Shown one piece after another: positions 33,221-45,700 of a stretch of 64,000 nucleotides of DNA (positions within the stretch are counted from its first letter, which is position 1; each line of letters starts with the position of its first letter). Position numbers and translations under genes: made by a program. The notes beneath the pieces are model-generated. The model made no database searches and was not told the origin of the DNA. It saw only the letters and a program-made list of their open reading frames with translations. The DNA comes from Apium graveolens (Eukaryota; Streptophyta; Magnoliopsida; Apiales; Apiaceae), in assembly GCF_009905375.1 (NCBI RefSeq), contig NC_133649.1, positions 238,294,201-238,358,200 of the forward strand, given 5' to 3'.

Positions 33221-35803
33221 AGCCTTTTACCGTATTTTATTTCGTATCAAAATCATTTGCAGACAGATAATTATATAATTTTCAGAGAAAAGCCCTAATT
33301 ACATAAACTGTTCTAAGAATCAAACAGTAAAACGAAGGCGTTACCGATCTCTGTTTTCAAAGCTTGAGTAACCAAAACGAAGGATTTGAAGTGTTCTATC
33401 AGATTCTGAGCTTTATTCCACTGCAGAAATCAAGGTTATTTTTCTAAAAATTTATTTATTTTCGAATTTATTTTATTAAAAATATGCATTTTTGTTCGGA
33501 TGATTGTTTGTATGATTTGATGATTGCATGTTGTAGAGCTTGTTTTCCTGATGATTTTCATATGTCATACGTCTGATTTGGAGTTCAATAACATGTTCAA
33601 ATTTGAGTTTGATTTTCGAATTTTAAAATTAGGGTTTATAACCCGTATGAATGTTCTTAATTGAAATTTGGGGGTTTCTTATTCTGTGATAGATTGATGT
33701 TGTGTTATAGTGGGTTGTATTCTCTGTGAAATTTGCAATCTACTCGTATAAGTTTCATGAACCAACGAGGTCTGTAGAGAAGGGAGTTGTGTTTTGAAGT
33801 TTTCCGATGTTCGTCGGAAACTGCAAAACTTCACGGCCAAATTCCGGCCAACTCAGGGATTGTTGGGTTGTTTTGATTGCATGGTTGTATTCCTGGTGTT
33901 GTGTAGATGTGATCTGGAGGTGTTGGTGGAGTGAGGACGCCGGGAACGTGTTCTCCGGCCACCTCTGTGTTTTCCGGCGACGGGGTGTAAAAATTACAAT
34001 TTAGTACCCCAACTTTTGAAAACGATGCAGTTTGGTCCCTGTAGTTTCCAGAGTTTGCAAAAGTTGGATTCATGTTTTAAAAATGTTTAAAAATCATATT
34101 TCCTATTTATTTTTATTATAAAAATTCGTTTTTAAATTCTGAAAATTCTAAAAATTATTATTTTAATTCTGAAAATTATTTTTAATTCACAAATAAATCT
34201 AAATTAATTAGTTAATTAATTTAGTTAATTTCTAATTGATTAATTAGGTCAATTAATTCGAAAATTAATTGATTAATTGATTTAATTAATTATTAATTGA
34301 TTTTAATTAATTATTTAATTAGATTTAATTATTTAAAAATGATTTAAAAATTCTGAAAAATAGTTTCGAGCTTTAAAATATTATTCTAAATTATTTCCAA
34401 GGCTCGATAATTATTCTAAAATTATTTCGGAGCCAGAATAGGCCAACCGAACCCTGTTTATTAACCCGAAATTGATCCAACGACCCGTTTTAAATTCTGA
34501 AAAATATTTTAAAAATCATTTTAAATACCAGAAAGCCTATTTATGACCCGAGACTTCTTATAAATAATATATCATTGATTACGTGATGTATTATATGCTA
34601 TATGTGACTTGTTAATTGACTATCGGTCTATATATTCGGTGTTTACTTGATTATTGCATAACTTTCAATCCGTTAATCGGATTTGGGTAAAACGAAGGGT
34701 AGATAGAAGTATGTGTTGAATAGAATTCCATGAGTAAATTATTGATAGATGCTTATGATATGTGAGCAGAAGAGGCAAGACGTAGAAAGGGAAACAGGAT
34801 AGTTGAGGAGTAAGACGGCTTGTGATTGGAAGCGAGTACAGTGTAGTAAGCTAATACCAGGCAAGTAGTTCTGAACTTTCTCGAGATATTGTAGGTACTT
34901 GATAATCCTGTGATATTGCAAGTGCTTTGAAGTACAGTAAACCTAAATCCTGATTCAGTTATTGTTCTTGAGCCATAAACCTTATTCTTTCTAGACCATT
35001 GATTGTTGTATACCTAAACACAAATCTCAAGTATACGATTACTACTCCACAAATACATGCAAACAAAATCCCAAACACTGAACTGAATTACTTGTATATT
35101 CAATCATTGTATCCTATGCTTTGAAAGCCTAAATCTTTGAAACCCTGAAATGGTTGATTCCTTTGTTATTCAATTCTTTCATTATCCATCATCCAAGCTT
35201 TTAAATTGCCTTATTGATCCTTACAAGGAGTGAAACTCTTTCATTGTTAAACATTTATTGTTGTTAATGATTTCGGTTATTGTTTATTATTGCATATTCT
35301 GTTATTATGTTAGAATTGGATTGTTTTTATAAAATTGTGGACCAGATTCGTGGTTAGACCATATAATGGTCAAGTTAGGCCAATATGTGCCTTGGATCCA
35401 GTAGTTAGAGCAATGTTGTGTGCCTTGCTCGGGGTTAGTGCGTGACTGATCAGCAGCCTAACCTTGGTTTTTTTTTAAATTAAAAGTATAGTATCCAATT
35501 CTAAATCATAATCCATTTTTCACTTGATATCATAATCGTATTCACCTGATGATCATTATTCTCAGTTTTGTCATTGTGACTTGTTGAGCTAGTTAGCTCA
35601 TTTGTGCGATGTTGTTTATATTCTTTTCAGTTAAAAAGGAACTAGTTGGTGAAGAGGATCCCCAGTCCAGCGCGAGAGCTAGGGGTTCAGGTTGAGAAAG
35701 CTGAGCTAGTAGGCTTCTTTTGGGATAAGTTAAATTTGTAAAAGTTTGTAATAATGTTTAATACTCAGTTTGAGTTTAAATAGTTGGGATTTGAACGGTT
35801 TGT

Positions 35804-35808
35804 AATAT
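35804..35808 (+). repeat. Target-site duplication of Copia C, left copy
   Basis: AATAT, repeated at 48131-48135 on the far side of Copia C. The uninterrupted 5' LTR of B reads GTAATATATTAGTG at this place, which shows the empty site. Confidence 0.95.
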
Positions 35809-36095
35809 TATTAGGAATATGTGTATTAGTTTGATGATAAGTTAAGCAAAACACTTAAGTAGAAATCTAGTGTTTGTAGCCTCAACGGATAAGACCATCT
35901 TGGCTATCCGTTGAAGGAGTAGCCTTACTTAGCAATAAGTTTGGTATTGTAGCACATTTCACTCTCTGGTTTCAAGCTGTAATTCTTAGATGTTGTTAGG
36001 AAATAATCAGTCATGTTGACTACTAATGGATGTACAAATAGGAGGGCTAATTTTAAATATTTCATGCCTTGTAATTTTGTATAAGTGAAGAAGTG

Positions 36096-36265
36096 TCAAC
36101 GGATATTGAAGACCTTCAACGCATAAGAAACAAAGCTTCAACGGATGTCTCTAATGCTTCAACGGATAAATATCCATCAACGGATAAGTACTTCAACGGA
36201 TAAAGCTTCAACTGCTAAAGTATCAACGGATAAAGCCATCAACGGATGAAAGCTTCAATGGATGC
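36096..36265 (+). repeat. TCAACGGATA array in Copia C 5' LTR
   Basis: About ten direct copies of CAACGGAT (some decayed) occur at 15-22 bp spacing. An inverted pair lies further upstream near 35883 and 35910. The array precedes the TATA box by about 240 bp. The CCGTTG core matches the MYB type I consensus CNGTTR; binding is inference. Confidence 0.85.
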
Positions 36266-36500
36266 TCAGTCTCATAGCAGTTGATAGTGACAGTTATAAA
36301 AGCTGAAAGAGGCACATGGATTGACAGAGATGTGGTAGCCTATTTCAGGAACAACAGAAAAAGCAGCCATTTTTAGTCTGGTTCAAAATGGAAAGTCAAC
36401 AGATAATTCCATATTACACTGGATAAAAATGGAATAGAAACAAGTGGAGAACTATTTTCTTATTGTACTTTATCTTTGTCTTTACTTTTCAACTTGGTGA

Positions 36501-36508
36501 TATATAAA
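36501..36508 (+). promoter_or_regulatory. TATA box in Copia C 5' LTR
   Basis: TATATAAA in context GGTGATATATAAACC. The 3' LTR reads GATAGATAAACC at the same place, so its TATA box is mutated. Confidence 0.65.
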
Positions 36509-36865
36509 CCAAGTAGTAGCTAGTAATTAGATGTGAATTTTCCCTGAGCTGTTTAGAAATATCAAGAGAGAAAATCATCTAGTTTGTACTAGGAAGCAAC
36601 TGTGATTTAGTTTTGAATCACAGATTTTCTGAAATAACACATCTCTGGTGGAACAACAAATCCACCAGAAAAGTTTTTAAGTTCTTTGTGTTCATTACAT
36701 TTGTGTTTGAATATATATCTGTCTGCATCAGCTCCAAGCAATTCACACACATTTGATCACTCAAACACTTAGCCTTACAAACTGCTCAAAACTTGAAAAA
36801 GTTTTGAGATTTACATTCAACCCCCCTTCTGTAAATCTCATTGTTAGTCCACTGGGAATAACAAT

Positions 36866-36877
36866 TGGTATCAGAGC
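36866..36877 (+). other. Primer-binding site of Copia C
   Basis: TGGTATCAGAGC two bases after the 5' LTR, complementary to initiator tRNA-Met. Confidence 0.93.
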
Positions 36878-36923
36878 AAGCTCTTAACATATAAAGAGTT
36901 TAAAGATCTATTCTGCTAACATC

Positions 36924-39384
36924 ATGAGTGCACAGAAGAACTCTCCTGTTACCATCATGAATAGGAAGGATATTGGTGTAAAGATTCCAGTCCTGGAAAA
37001 GGATAATTATCATCACTGGAAAGTGAAGATGCATTTACATCTTCTTTCTCAAGATGAAAGCTACATCAACTGTATTGAAAATGGTCCTCACATCCCTCAC
37101 AAGGTAGCCACAGCTGCTACTGCAACAGTTGCTGTTGGACAGTCTATTCCCAAGCCAAGAGCAGAATGGACTATTGAAGACATGGAAGAAATCCGCAAGG
37201 ATAAGAGAGCCATGAACATTTTGTTTAATGGCTTAGATCAAGATATGTTTGACAATGTCATCAATTGCCAAACTGCTAAGGAAGTTTGGGATACTGTACA
37301 AATCATCTGTGAAGGTACTGAGCAGGTCAGAGAGAACAAAATGCAGCTTCTTATTCAACAGTATGAATATTTTCACTTTGAAGAAGGTGAATCATTAAAT
37401 GATACCTTCAACAGGTTTCGGAAACTGTTGAATGGATTGAAGCTGTATGGTAGAGTGTACCAAGTCAAGGATTCCAACTTAAAATTTCTTAGGTCTCTAC
37501 CAAAGGAATGGAAGCCCATGACTGTATCTTTGAGAAACTCTCAAGATTATAAGAACTTCACACTTGAAAGATTATATGGAATTTTGAAGGCTTGTGAACT
37601 TAAAAATGGAGCAGGATGAGCTATTGGAAAAGGGAAAGAGAAAAGGAGGAACAGTTGCTCTTGTAGCTGACTGTGAGAAGATGGAAGCCAGGAATGAGGA
37701 GAAGACAATGCCAAGTCTCAAAGTTGGCACAAGCAAATAAGAATCAAGCAAGGGTAAAGAGCAAGTTGCTGAGGATGAAGACAATTCCAGTCAGGATGAA
37801 TCTGATGATATTGAAGAACATTTGGCCTTTCTGTCCAGGAGGTTTGCAAAGATGAAGTTCAGGAAAAACACAAAGTTCACTAAGCCAAACAAAAACATGG
37901 TGGACAAATCAAAGTTCAAATGTTACAACTGTGGCATTAGTGGACACTTTGCAAGTGAGTGTAGGAAGCCAAATTCTGAGAAAAAGAAATTTGAGCAAGT
38001 TGATTACAAAAAGAAGTATTTTGATTTGCTCAAACAAAAGGAAAGAACATTTCTCACTCAAGATGATTGGGCAGCAGATGGGGAAAACGAAGATGATGAT
38101 GTGTCCAAGACCATCTTGAGTGAGAATATGTCAACCTAGCCCTGATGGCTAATTCTGATGAAAATGAAACTAGTTCATCAAGCAACCAGGTAATTACTAC
38201 TGATCTCTCTCAGCTCTCTAAACATGAATGCAATGAAGCCATAAATGATATGACCAATGAATTATATCATTTGCGTGTTTCCCTTAAATCTCTAGCAAAA
38301 GAAAACACTAGGATCAAGGAGAATAATATGTTTTTAAGTGATAGGAATGCTGTGTTAGAGGATCAGGTAATTGAGCTTGAAAAGATAAAACTTAAATGCC
38401 TGACTGTTGAGAGTGAACTAGCAGAAGCTGTTAAGAAAGTGGAAATTCTTTCTAAACAGTTAGAAAGTGAGCAAGAGGTAATCAAGGCCTGGAAAACATC
38501 TAGGGATGTCAGTGTTCAGATTGCAAAGGTCCAGGGAATTGAATCATTCTGTGAGGATGCCTGGAAGAAAAACAAAAAGAAGTTAGAATTAATTGATGGA
38601 TTGTCAACGGATGTGGAATCAACGGATGATGAAAGTTATCCGTTGAAGGAAGAAAAGGAGCATCCGTTGAAGGCTCATCAATTAAAACAGGCAAGTTCTT
38701 TTAAAAATAAAAATCTAAATAAAAAGAATGATTCAACTCTCAAGAACTTTGTCAAAGAAGGAGCTAGCACATCCTAGAGATGTTAGTAAGGTGAATATAG
38801 GACATATGACTTTAGATCAGCTAAAAGATCGACTTAAGTTGGTTGAGGATAAGAAGGAAACTAAAAGAAAATCTAAAAGAAATGGGAAGGTAGGGATTAA
38901 TAAACACAACAATTACACACCTGATAGGTATGCTCCTAGAAAAAGCTGTGTGCATTGTAAAAGTGTTAATCACCTATCTGATAATTGCAAATCTGTTAAA
39001 AATGCTCCCATGCCTTCAAATCCCTCCATACCTAACATGTCTATGTCATCTCTGCATGCTATGCCTGTTATGTCTCACCAGAATCCCCATGCACATTTTG
39101 CAAACATGCCATACATTAACAATCCTTATTTTACTGCATTTAGTATGCCTCAAATACCATATAGTATGCCTATGTGGAATAACATGCTTGCACAACATAT
39201 GCCCTATCAAATTCAATCAAATGTGTTAAATGATTCTGTGACTAACCCTACACTTCAACCAACCACATCTGAGACCAAGGTTGACCCAAAGTTACCTAAG
39301 TCAAAAGATGCAGGAGGAATGAAGTCTAGGAAAAAGACCAACAAGGGTGGACCCAAGGAAACTTGGGTACCAAAATCAACTTGA
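36924..39384 (+). pseudogene. Copia C gag (three frame breaks)
   Basis: The N-terminal 231 codons are open to 37619 and carry the UBN2-type gag fold (NCQTAKEVWDTVQ, LNDTFNRFRKLLNGL, NLKFLRSLP). The frame shifts near 37600, a stop follows near 37738, and another shift near 38130. A CCHC zinc knuckle lies at 37921-37962. The coiled-coil part is open at 38145-38777. A last part at 38728-39384 is in another frame and carries a second CCHC knuckle at 38947-38988 and a Met/Pro/Asn-rich tail. Overall it parallels A's gag. Around 38604-38670 the coding sequence holds four TCAACGGAT/ATCCGTTGA motifs. Confidence 0.88.
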
Positions 39385-39397
39385 TTGATTTTGTTGT

Positions 39398-42171
39398 GTG
39401 CAGGGACAAAGAAGGAATCTATGGTACTTGGACAGTGGTTGTTCAAGACACATGACAGGAGATTTCACCCTGCTCACAGAGTTTAAGGAGAGAGCTGGCC
39501 CTAGCATAACCTTTGGAGATGACAGCAAAGGATTCACTATGGGATATGGCTTGATTTCAAGAGAAAATGTCATCATTGATGAAGTTGCATTGGTTGATGG
39601 TCTCAAACACAATTTATTGAGCATCAGTCAACTATGTGACAGAGGGAATACTGTTTCCTTCAATTCTGAAGCCTGTATTGTCACAAGTAAAAAGGACAAT
39701 AAAGTGGTTCTAACTGAAGTTAGAAAAGGGAATGTGTACTTAGCTGATTTTAACTCTACAGATGCAGAATCCATTACTTGTCTTCTCAGCAAAGCAAGTC
39801 CAGTTGAAAGTTGGCTATGGCACAAGAAGCTGTCCCATTTGAATTTCAAGACAATGAATGATCTAGTAAAAAAGGACTTAGTTAGAGGAATGCCTCTAAT
39901 GGAATTCACAAGGGATGGACTGTGTGATGCTTGTCAGAAAGGAAAGCAAAAGAAAGTATCATTCAGTAAGAAGCTTGAATCTGCAATTGATGAACCACTG
40001 CAACTTCTACAGATGGATCTTTTTGGACCAGTCAATGTATTGTCAATTTCAAGGAAAAGATACTGCCTAGTGATTGTAGATGATTTCTCAAAGTTTTCAT
40101 GGGTTTATTTTCTTGGATCAAAGGATGAAGCTAGTGAAATCATCATCAATCATATCAAGCAAGTCAACAATCATCCTGATTTCAAAGTGAGGAATATTAG
40201 GAGTGACAATGGAACTGAGTTCAGGAATTCAACCATGAAGATGTTCTGTGAAGAAAATGGGATCATGCATGAGTTCTCAGCTCCAAGAACTCCACAACAA
40301 AATGGTGTGGTGGAAAGGAAGAATAGATCACTAATTGAAGCTGCAAGGACAATGCTTGAGGAGTCAAAACTCCCAACTTATTTTTGGGCTGAGGCTGTTA
40401 ACTGTGCATGTTACACTCAGAATATTTCTCTAATCAATCAAGCAAAATGCATGACTCCCTATCAATTATTCAAGAGAAGAAAACCAACTTTAACTTTCTA
40501 CATGTCTTTGGTTGCATATGCTACATCTTAAGGAATCAATCTGATCACAAAGGAAAGTTTGATGCAAAGGCTGATGAAGGAAAATTTGTTGGTTATTCTG
40601 CTGGAAAATCATATAGGGTCTACAATCTAAGAACCAACATTGTCATGGAATCTGTACATGTTGTGTTTGATGATAAAAAGATTGATGGACTAACAGATGA
40701 GGGACATCATGAAGGACTCAAATTTGACAATATTGAGATATATTGTGATGATAGTGAAGATGAGAATGATGAAGAAGGCATCTCAAGAAGAAACCAGAGT
40801 CTGCCTTTGGATAATGCACAGAATGCTGCATCCGTTGAAAGTCATAATTCAGCTTCCGTTGAAAGAAGCAATGCAGCATCCGTTGAAAGACAAAGTGCAT
40901 CATCCGTTGAAGTTCATAACGAAGCATCCGTTGATCATAGTCTGTCAACGGATAATCAATTCACCTCATCAGTTGATAGAACTCCCAATTCCTTTCAAAT
41001 GATCAACAACTCAGGGGGAGTTTCAACAAATCAACATTCTATCTCACATCATGACAATACTGAGGCAACCTCATCAAGAGCTAATCTACCACCTCAAAGG
41101 AAATGGATCAAGAATCATCCTTTTGAACTGATCATTGGTGATGCTACATCAAAAGTACAAACTAGAAGGGCTACTCAAGATGAATGTCTGTATAGTAGTT
41201 TTCTATCACAGGACGAACCTAAGCGAGTGGAAGAAGCTCTTTTGGATCCAGATTGGATTTTAGCAATGCAAGAGGAGCTAAACCAATTTCAGAGGAACAA
41301 AGTATGGAAGCTGGTACCCAAGCCAAAGAACAAGAGTTCTATTGACACAAAATGGGTATTCAGAAACAAGATGGATGAAAATGGCATTGTCATAAGGAAT
41401 AAAGCCAGATTGGTTGCTAAAGGCTACTCTCAACAAGAGGGAATAGATTTTGATGAAACATTTGCTCCAGTTGCCAGACTTGAAGCCATCAGAATCTTTC
41501 TAGCCTATGCAGCTAATGCCAATTTCAAAGTCTATCAGATGGATGTCAAGAGTGCATTTCTAAATTGGGAATTGGAGGAAGAAGTTTATGTAAGCCAACC
41601 TCCAGGTTTTGAAGATCCAAATTTTCCAGACCATGTGTATTATCTGTTGAAAGCACTCTATGGACTAAAGCAAGCACCTAGAGCCTGGTATGAGACTTTG
41701 TCAAAGTTCCTTCTAGATAATCACTTCACAAGAGGTTGCAAAATAGACAGGAAAAGCACATCAGGCACCTGTCAATTTCTAGGGAACAAGCTTGTATCAT
41801 GGTTCAGCAAGAAGCAGAATTCTGTTTCCACATCAACAGCTGAAGCTGAGTACATTGCAGCTGGTAGTTGCTGTGCACAAATACTATGGATGAGGAACCA
41901 GTTATTTGACTATGGTATAACTGTTGACAAAATTCCAATATTTTGTGACAACACAAGTGCCATTGCCATTATTGAAAATCCAGTGCAACACTCAAGAACC
42001 AAGCACATTGATATCAAGTACCACTTCATTAGGGAACATGTGATGAAAGGTATAGTGGAACTTCATTTTGTTCCAAGTGAAAAACAGATTGCAGACATAT
42101 TTACCAAGCCACTTGATGAATCAACATTCACAAGATTAGTAAGTGAGTTAGGTATGCTCAACTATTCATAA
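39398..42171 (+). pseudogene. Copia C pol with deleted RT active site
   Basis: The first frame (39398-40531) has protease DSG at residues 12-14, the integrase zinc site H142, H146, C176, C179 and catalytic D207, D270, E306. A frameshift near 40480-40530 passes to the frame 40408-42171. That frame includes a linker with repeated ASVE-type units encoded by the ATCCGTTGA motif (40828-40960), then RT ([20 protein letters not shown]). After HFTRG (about 41737) the sequence jumps in frame to [10 protein letters not shown] of RNase H. Compared with A, about 170-180 residues including YVDD are missing. The element is therefore non-autonomous. Confidence 0.9.
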
Positions 42172-42594
42172 TCTATGTCATCTATATAATCTGTCTTGTA
42201 GCCTAAAATGAATTTGCTGCAAGAACAAAGTTGGCTTTAATCAAGACTTATCCTGTCAACGGATATTCCCTATCCGTTGAAAGCCAAAATTGTTCTATCA
42301 ACGGATATTCGTCATCCGTTGAAAGACAAATACATTTATGGTAATTTTATCCTTCAACGGATAAAATGATGTTGTTCATCAACGGATAACTACTTACCTT
42401 ATCCGTTGATGTGTCACGTCAGTGAGTCACAGCCGTTGATTCTTTTACTCAACCGTTGATACAGATATACAGTGTGTATGTATTTGTATTTACGGTAGTT
42501 TTCAGAATTTCTACAGTTTTATTTATTCCTGAACGGCTGTCACTTACTTAAAAGTATCATTTAATTATTTTATTTATGTTTTAATTCAAGAAAG
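42172..42594 (+). repeat. Copia C spacer with TCAACGGATA inverted pairs
   Basis: Seven exact motif copies plus two partial ones lie at 42257-42460. Several form inverted pairs: TCAACGGATA at 42257 with TATCCGTTGA at 42270, and 42298 with 42314. The cluster sits between the end of pol and the internal TATA box at 42595, which is the place of an upstream activating region for the following gene. Confidence 0.8.
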
Positions 42595-42602
42595 TATAAA
42601 AG
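42595..42602 (+). promoter_or_regulatory. Internal TATA box before extra ORF, Copia C
   Basis: TATAAAAG lies 101-108 bp upstream of the ATG at 42703 and is followed by a pyrimidine-rich leader (CATTCTCTTTCTCTCTC, about 42650-42666). It reads as a second, subgenomic promoter of the element. Confidence 0.65.
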
Positions 42603-42702
42603 CCCTAATTGAATTCTTATTTTCACTTTACGCTTTCTTGCAATTATCATTCTCTTTCTCTCTCAATTCTCAAGTTTTTCTCTGCAACCTCTACTCACAA
42701 CA

Positions 42703-45700
42703 ATGGCACCAGTAGTCAAAATTATGTCTCAAACAGGATTTGTTTATGAAAAGAATAATTTCATAGTCTTGGTTGAAAAGAATGAAGCCCATTCTGATTA
42801 TCACAAGATGATGGACTTCATCAAGAACTGCAAACTGAGTTATGCAATGCTGGAAGCCCCAACCATCTACTGTGAAGTGATTGAGGAAATTTGGACAACT
42901 GCAGAGTTCAAGTCCACAGATATGACTATTGCCTTCTCTCTCAAAGGTAAGGACTATTGCATTAATTGTGATGATATACAATCTTGCTTTAAGTTGCCTG
43001 AGAATAATGCCATGACACCACATACTGATAAAGATGTCTCTGCAATGCTAGATTCCATAGGCTATGCTTTTGATTCTGCTAGTTTAGGTAGTATTAGAAG
43101 GAAAGGCCTTAGAAAAGAATGGAGTTTTCTTGGAGATGCCTTTATTAAGGTTTTCTCTGGGAAGATTAGTAATTTTGATGCTATCACTTCATCTCTTGTT
43201 AATATGCTCTATATGCTAGTTTCTGATAGGTACTTTAATTTTAGCAACTATGTTATGCTAGAATTAGGTTCCAGATTAGGCAACAAAGCTAATAGACCAC
43301 ATAACATCTACTTTGCTAGATTCTTTATGTTATTGGCTAACCATGTTGCTGAAGGTTTGGTTATATCCAATGAGAATAATAAACTCAAATGCTGGGCACA
43401 AGAGAAAAGGGTCCTTGCAGACCTTTTGAGAATGAACCTCAACAGCCAGGTGCCATTGGTATACTTGTCAATCATGAATGCACCACAGGTAAGTGAGGTA
43501 AATGTTTCTATGACTCCTACTATTTCCAACCCCAATGTTTCTTTGCCTTCTAGTGTGGCTATGGAACCTGTGTCTTTGTCCAAACAGGCTCCTACCAAAG
43601 CCACCAAATCTAAAGTTTCCAAAGTCAAGTCAAAGAAACCTACCTCTGTTGTTTCTCAAAAGACAACAGTTGTAACAACTACCATAAACCCTGAAGGGAG
43701 TGAACAGGGTGTGAGTGGTGAGGGGAGGGGTGAACATCAAAAAGCCCCCCAGGATAAGGTGGGAGAGGTGAGTGGTACCCAAACTAGCCAAGCCACAGTC
43801 TCTCAAAAGACTGTGGTGGTTCAAAAGGAGTCCAGCACATCCCTAGTTGCATCCTCCCAAAAGGATGAGCTCAATTCTTTCAGCCAATTCTTTTTGATGT
43901 AGTTGAAGATTTATTGGATTTGTTGGATCATCAGCCAATTCTTTCAGATGTAGTTGAAGATTCTGTGTTACCTCACTTAAAATCAATCCACACAGATTCA
44001 ACAATTATGTCACTTTCTATCTCTACATCATTTCCTTCTTCAACGGATATCTCTCATCCGTTGACAAGTGGTTGTTCTTCAACGGATAAGCTTAACAGCA
44101 GTTATCCGTTGATACCATCAGTTTCTACTTCAACGGATACTCCCTATCCGTTGATGGCCTCTACACACTTAACAGAAACAATTCCAACTGTAGAGGACAT
44201 GGCAACTGTACAATCACTTTTAGGTTTGAGGGAAGGGAGTGATTTTTTGAGTGAGAGGCTGGGTTGCTCCCAGGCAAAAGGAGAGGTTGAGAGTCACCAA
44301 ATGCATGTTATTTCTTCCAGCATGGCAAAAGTAAGTGAGAGGAGTGCCACCTTAGAAGGTGAAGGTGAGGGTGTTGGGGTGTGTGTGAGCCAGGGGGAGC
44401 CCCTGATGCAAGAACAGAGAGAAATTGAGAGAAAGGCAGGTACAGAAGCCATAAGGGTGGATCCAGCCATTGCTAGTGAGTTAATGAAAGTGGATGATGC
44501 AGATAAGGAAAGACAATTTCAGCAACATTACAAAGCTGTCATTGATAACATTTCGTTGGATGCTGACACTTTTACTCACCCTATTTCAGCCTTTCAATTT
44601 TTGGCTGCTCAGGGCAATGTGGAGGCAGAACAGACACTACACCTTGTACACACTTCAGAATCTCTTCTCAGAGACAAAGCTGCTGTCAACAGGCTGCCTT
44701 CTCAAGCTGGTGAGCCATCTGAAGAATTTGGAGTAAATTCTAATGATGATGACTCTAATTCTTTGAATGAGAGCATGAACTTAGGGGGAGTAGAAGGCCC
44801 AAGTTCTGCTCCTGCTCTTCCTGAATGGGCACTGGCCAAATCACCAACACCAGGAGAATTTGGTGTCACTTTGGTCAGACAAGTCATGACAATTCAGAAG
44901 GCCTTTCAGGAGACTCAAGATGCTGGTACCAAGGCAATTCTTCAAGCTCATCTGGAATCTCTGCATCTCTTGCAGTTGCAGCATTACCAGCAAAATCTAA
45001 GTGTGGATGAGCTCAAGCAGGACATTGCTGATCTAAAATCCTACAATGCTGAGAAATTGGATTCAGTTATACCCTATGGTACTATGCAAGATTTGTTGGG
45101 GAGACTGAGGAAAGCATCTGATGCTGACAAGAGGCTGGCCAGATTGGAAGATAGGGTTCAAATCATTGAAGAATCTATGGTCACCATTCTTCAGAATCAA
45201 CAAACTCAAACAAATCTACTCATGCAGCTGGCAAAAGCACAAGGCTTGACCCCTACCCTTGATGATAACAAAAAGGGGGAGAATAAAGGGGAAGGGGAAG
45301 GAGAGCCATCTACAACAGTTCAGATTTCTCAAGTGCTAGTTCCTGTCATCACAACTTCTCCACCAATTCAAGTCACAGGAAAGCTAGATGGAATTGATCT
45401 AATCCAGATAGCAGCAGCTGAATTGCAAGTCAAAGAGCAAAGGAAGAAGATTGATGAAAAGATGCAAATAATATTTGGTTCTACAACTTCTCAATCACAA
45501 TCTGTGAAGCATAGCACAAAAGTGGAATTAATTATTATGGAACTCAAGCCAGTAGGGAGGCATAAGGATGGAGAAACTTCTTCCAAAGATCTGCAACCTA
45601 TGGTTCTTAAGCCCAACAACAGCTTCAACAAGGACTCTACAAAGAACCCTCTAAGCCTTGCTCAAATGAAAGGAGTGGATTTTCCTCTTCCAAAGCCTGA

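Larger units (their letters stand above)
32533..35808 (+). repeat. Element B 3' LTR, left segment
   Basis: The LTR begins TGTAATATCC and runs until Copia C interrupts it at 35809; the last 167 bp continue at 48136-48302, giving 3443 bp in total. TATAAAT at 33214 is followed by a leader and a possible donor (CAAGGTTATT) at 33435. An acceptor-like TTCTTTTCAG ends at 35630. AT-rich ATTAATTA runs occupy 34200-34330. The short open frames inside have no recognisable motif. Confidence 0.88.
35809..36863 (+). repeat. Copia C 5' LTR
   Basis: 1055 bp. It begins TATTAGG where the 3' copy begins TGTTAGG, so the canonical TG is mutated. It ends GGGAATAACA. U3 holds the TCAACGGATA array, and TATATAAA lies at 36501-36508. 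Several motif copies have decayed at the CG (CAATGG, CAACAG, CAACGC). Confidence 0.95.
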
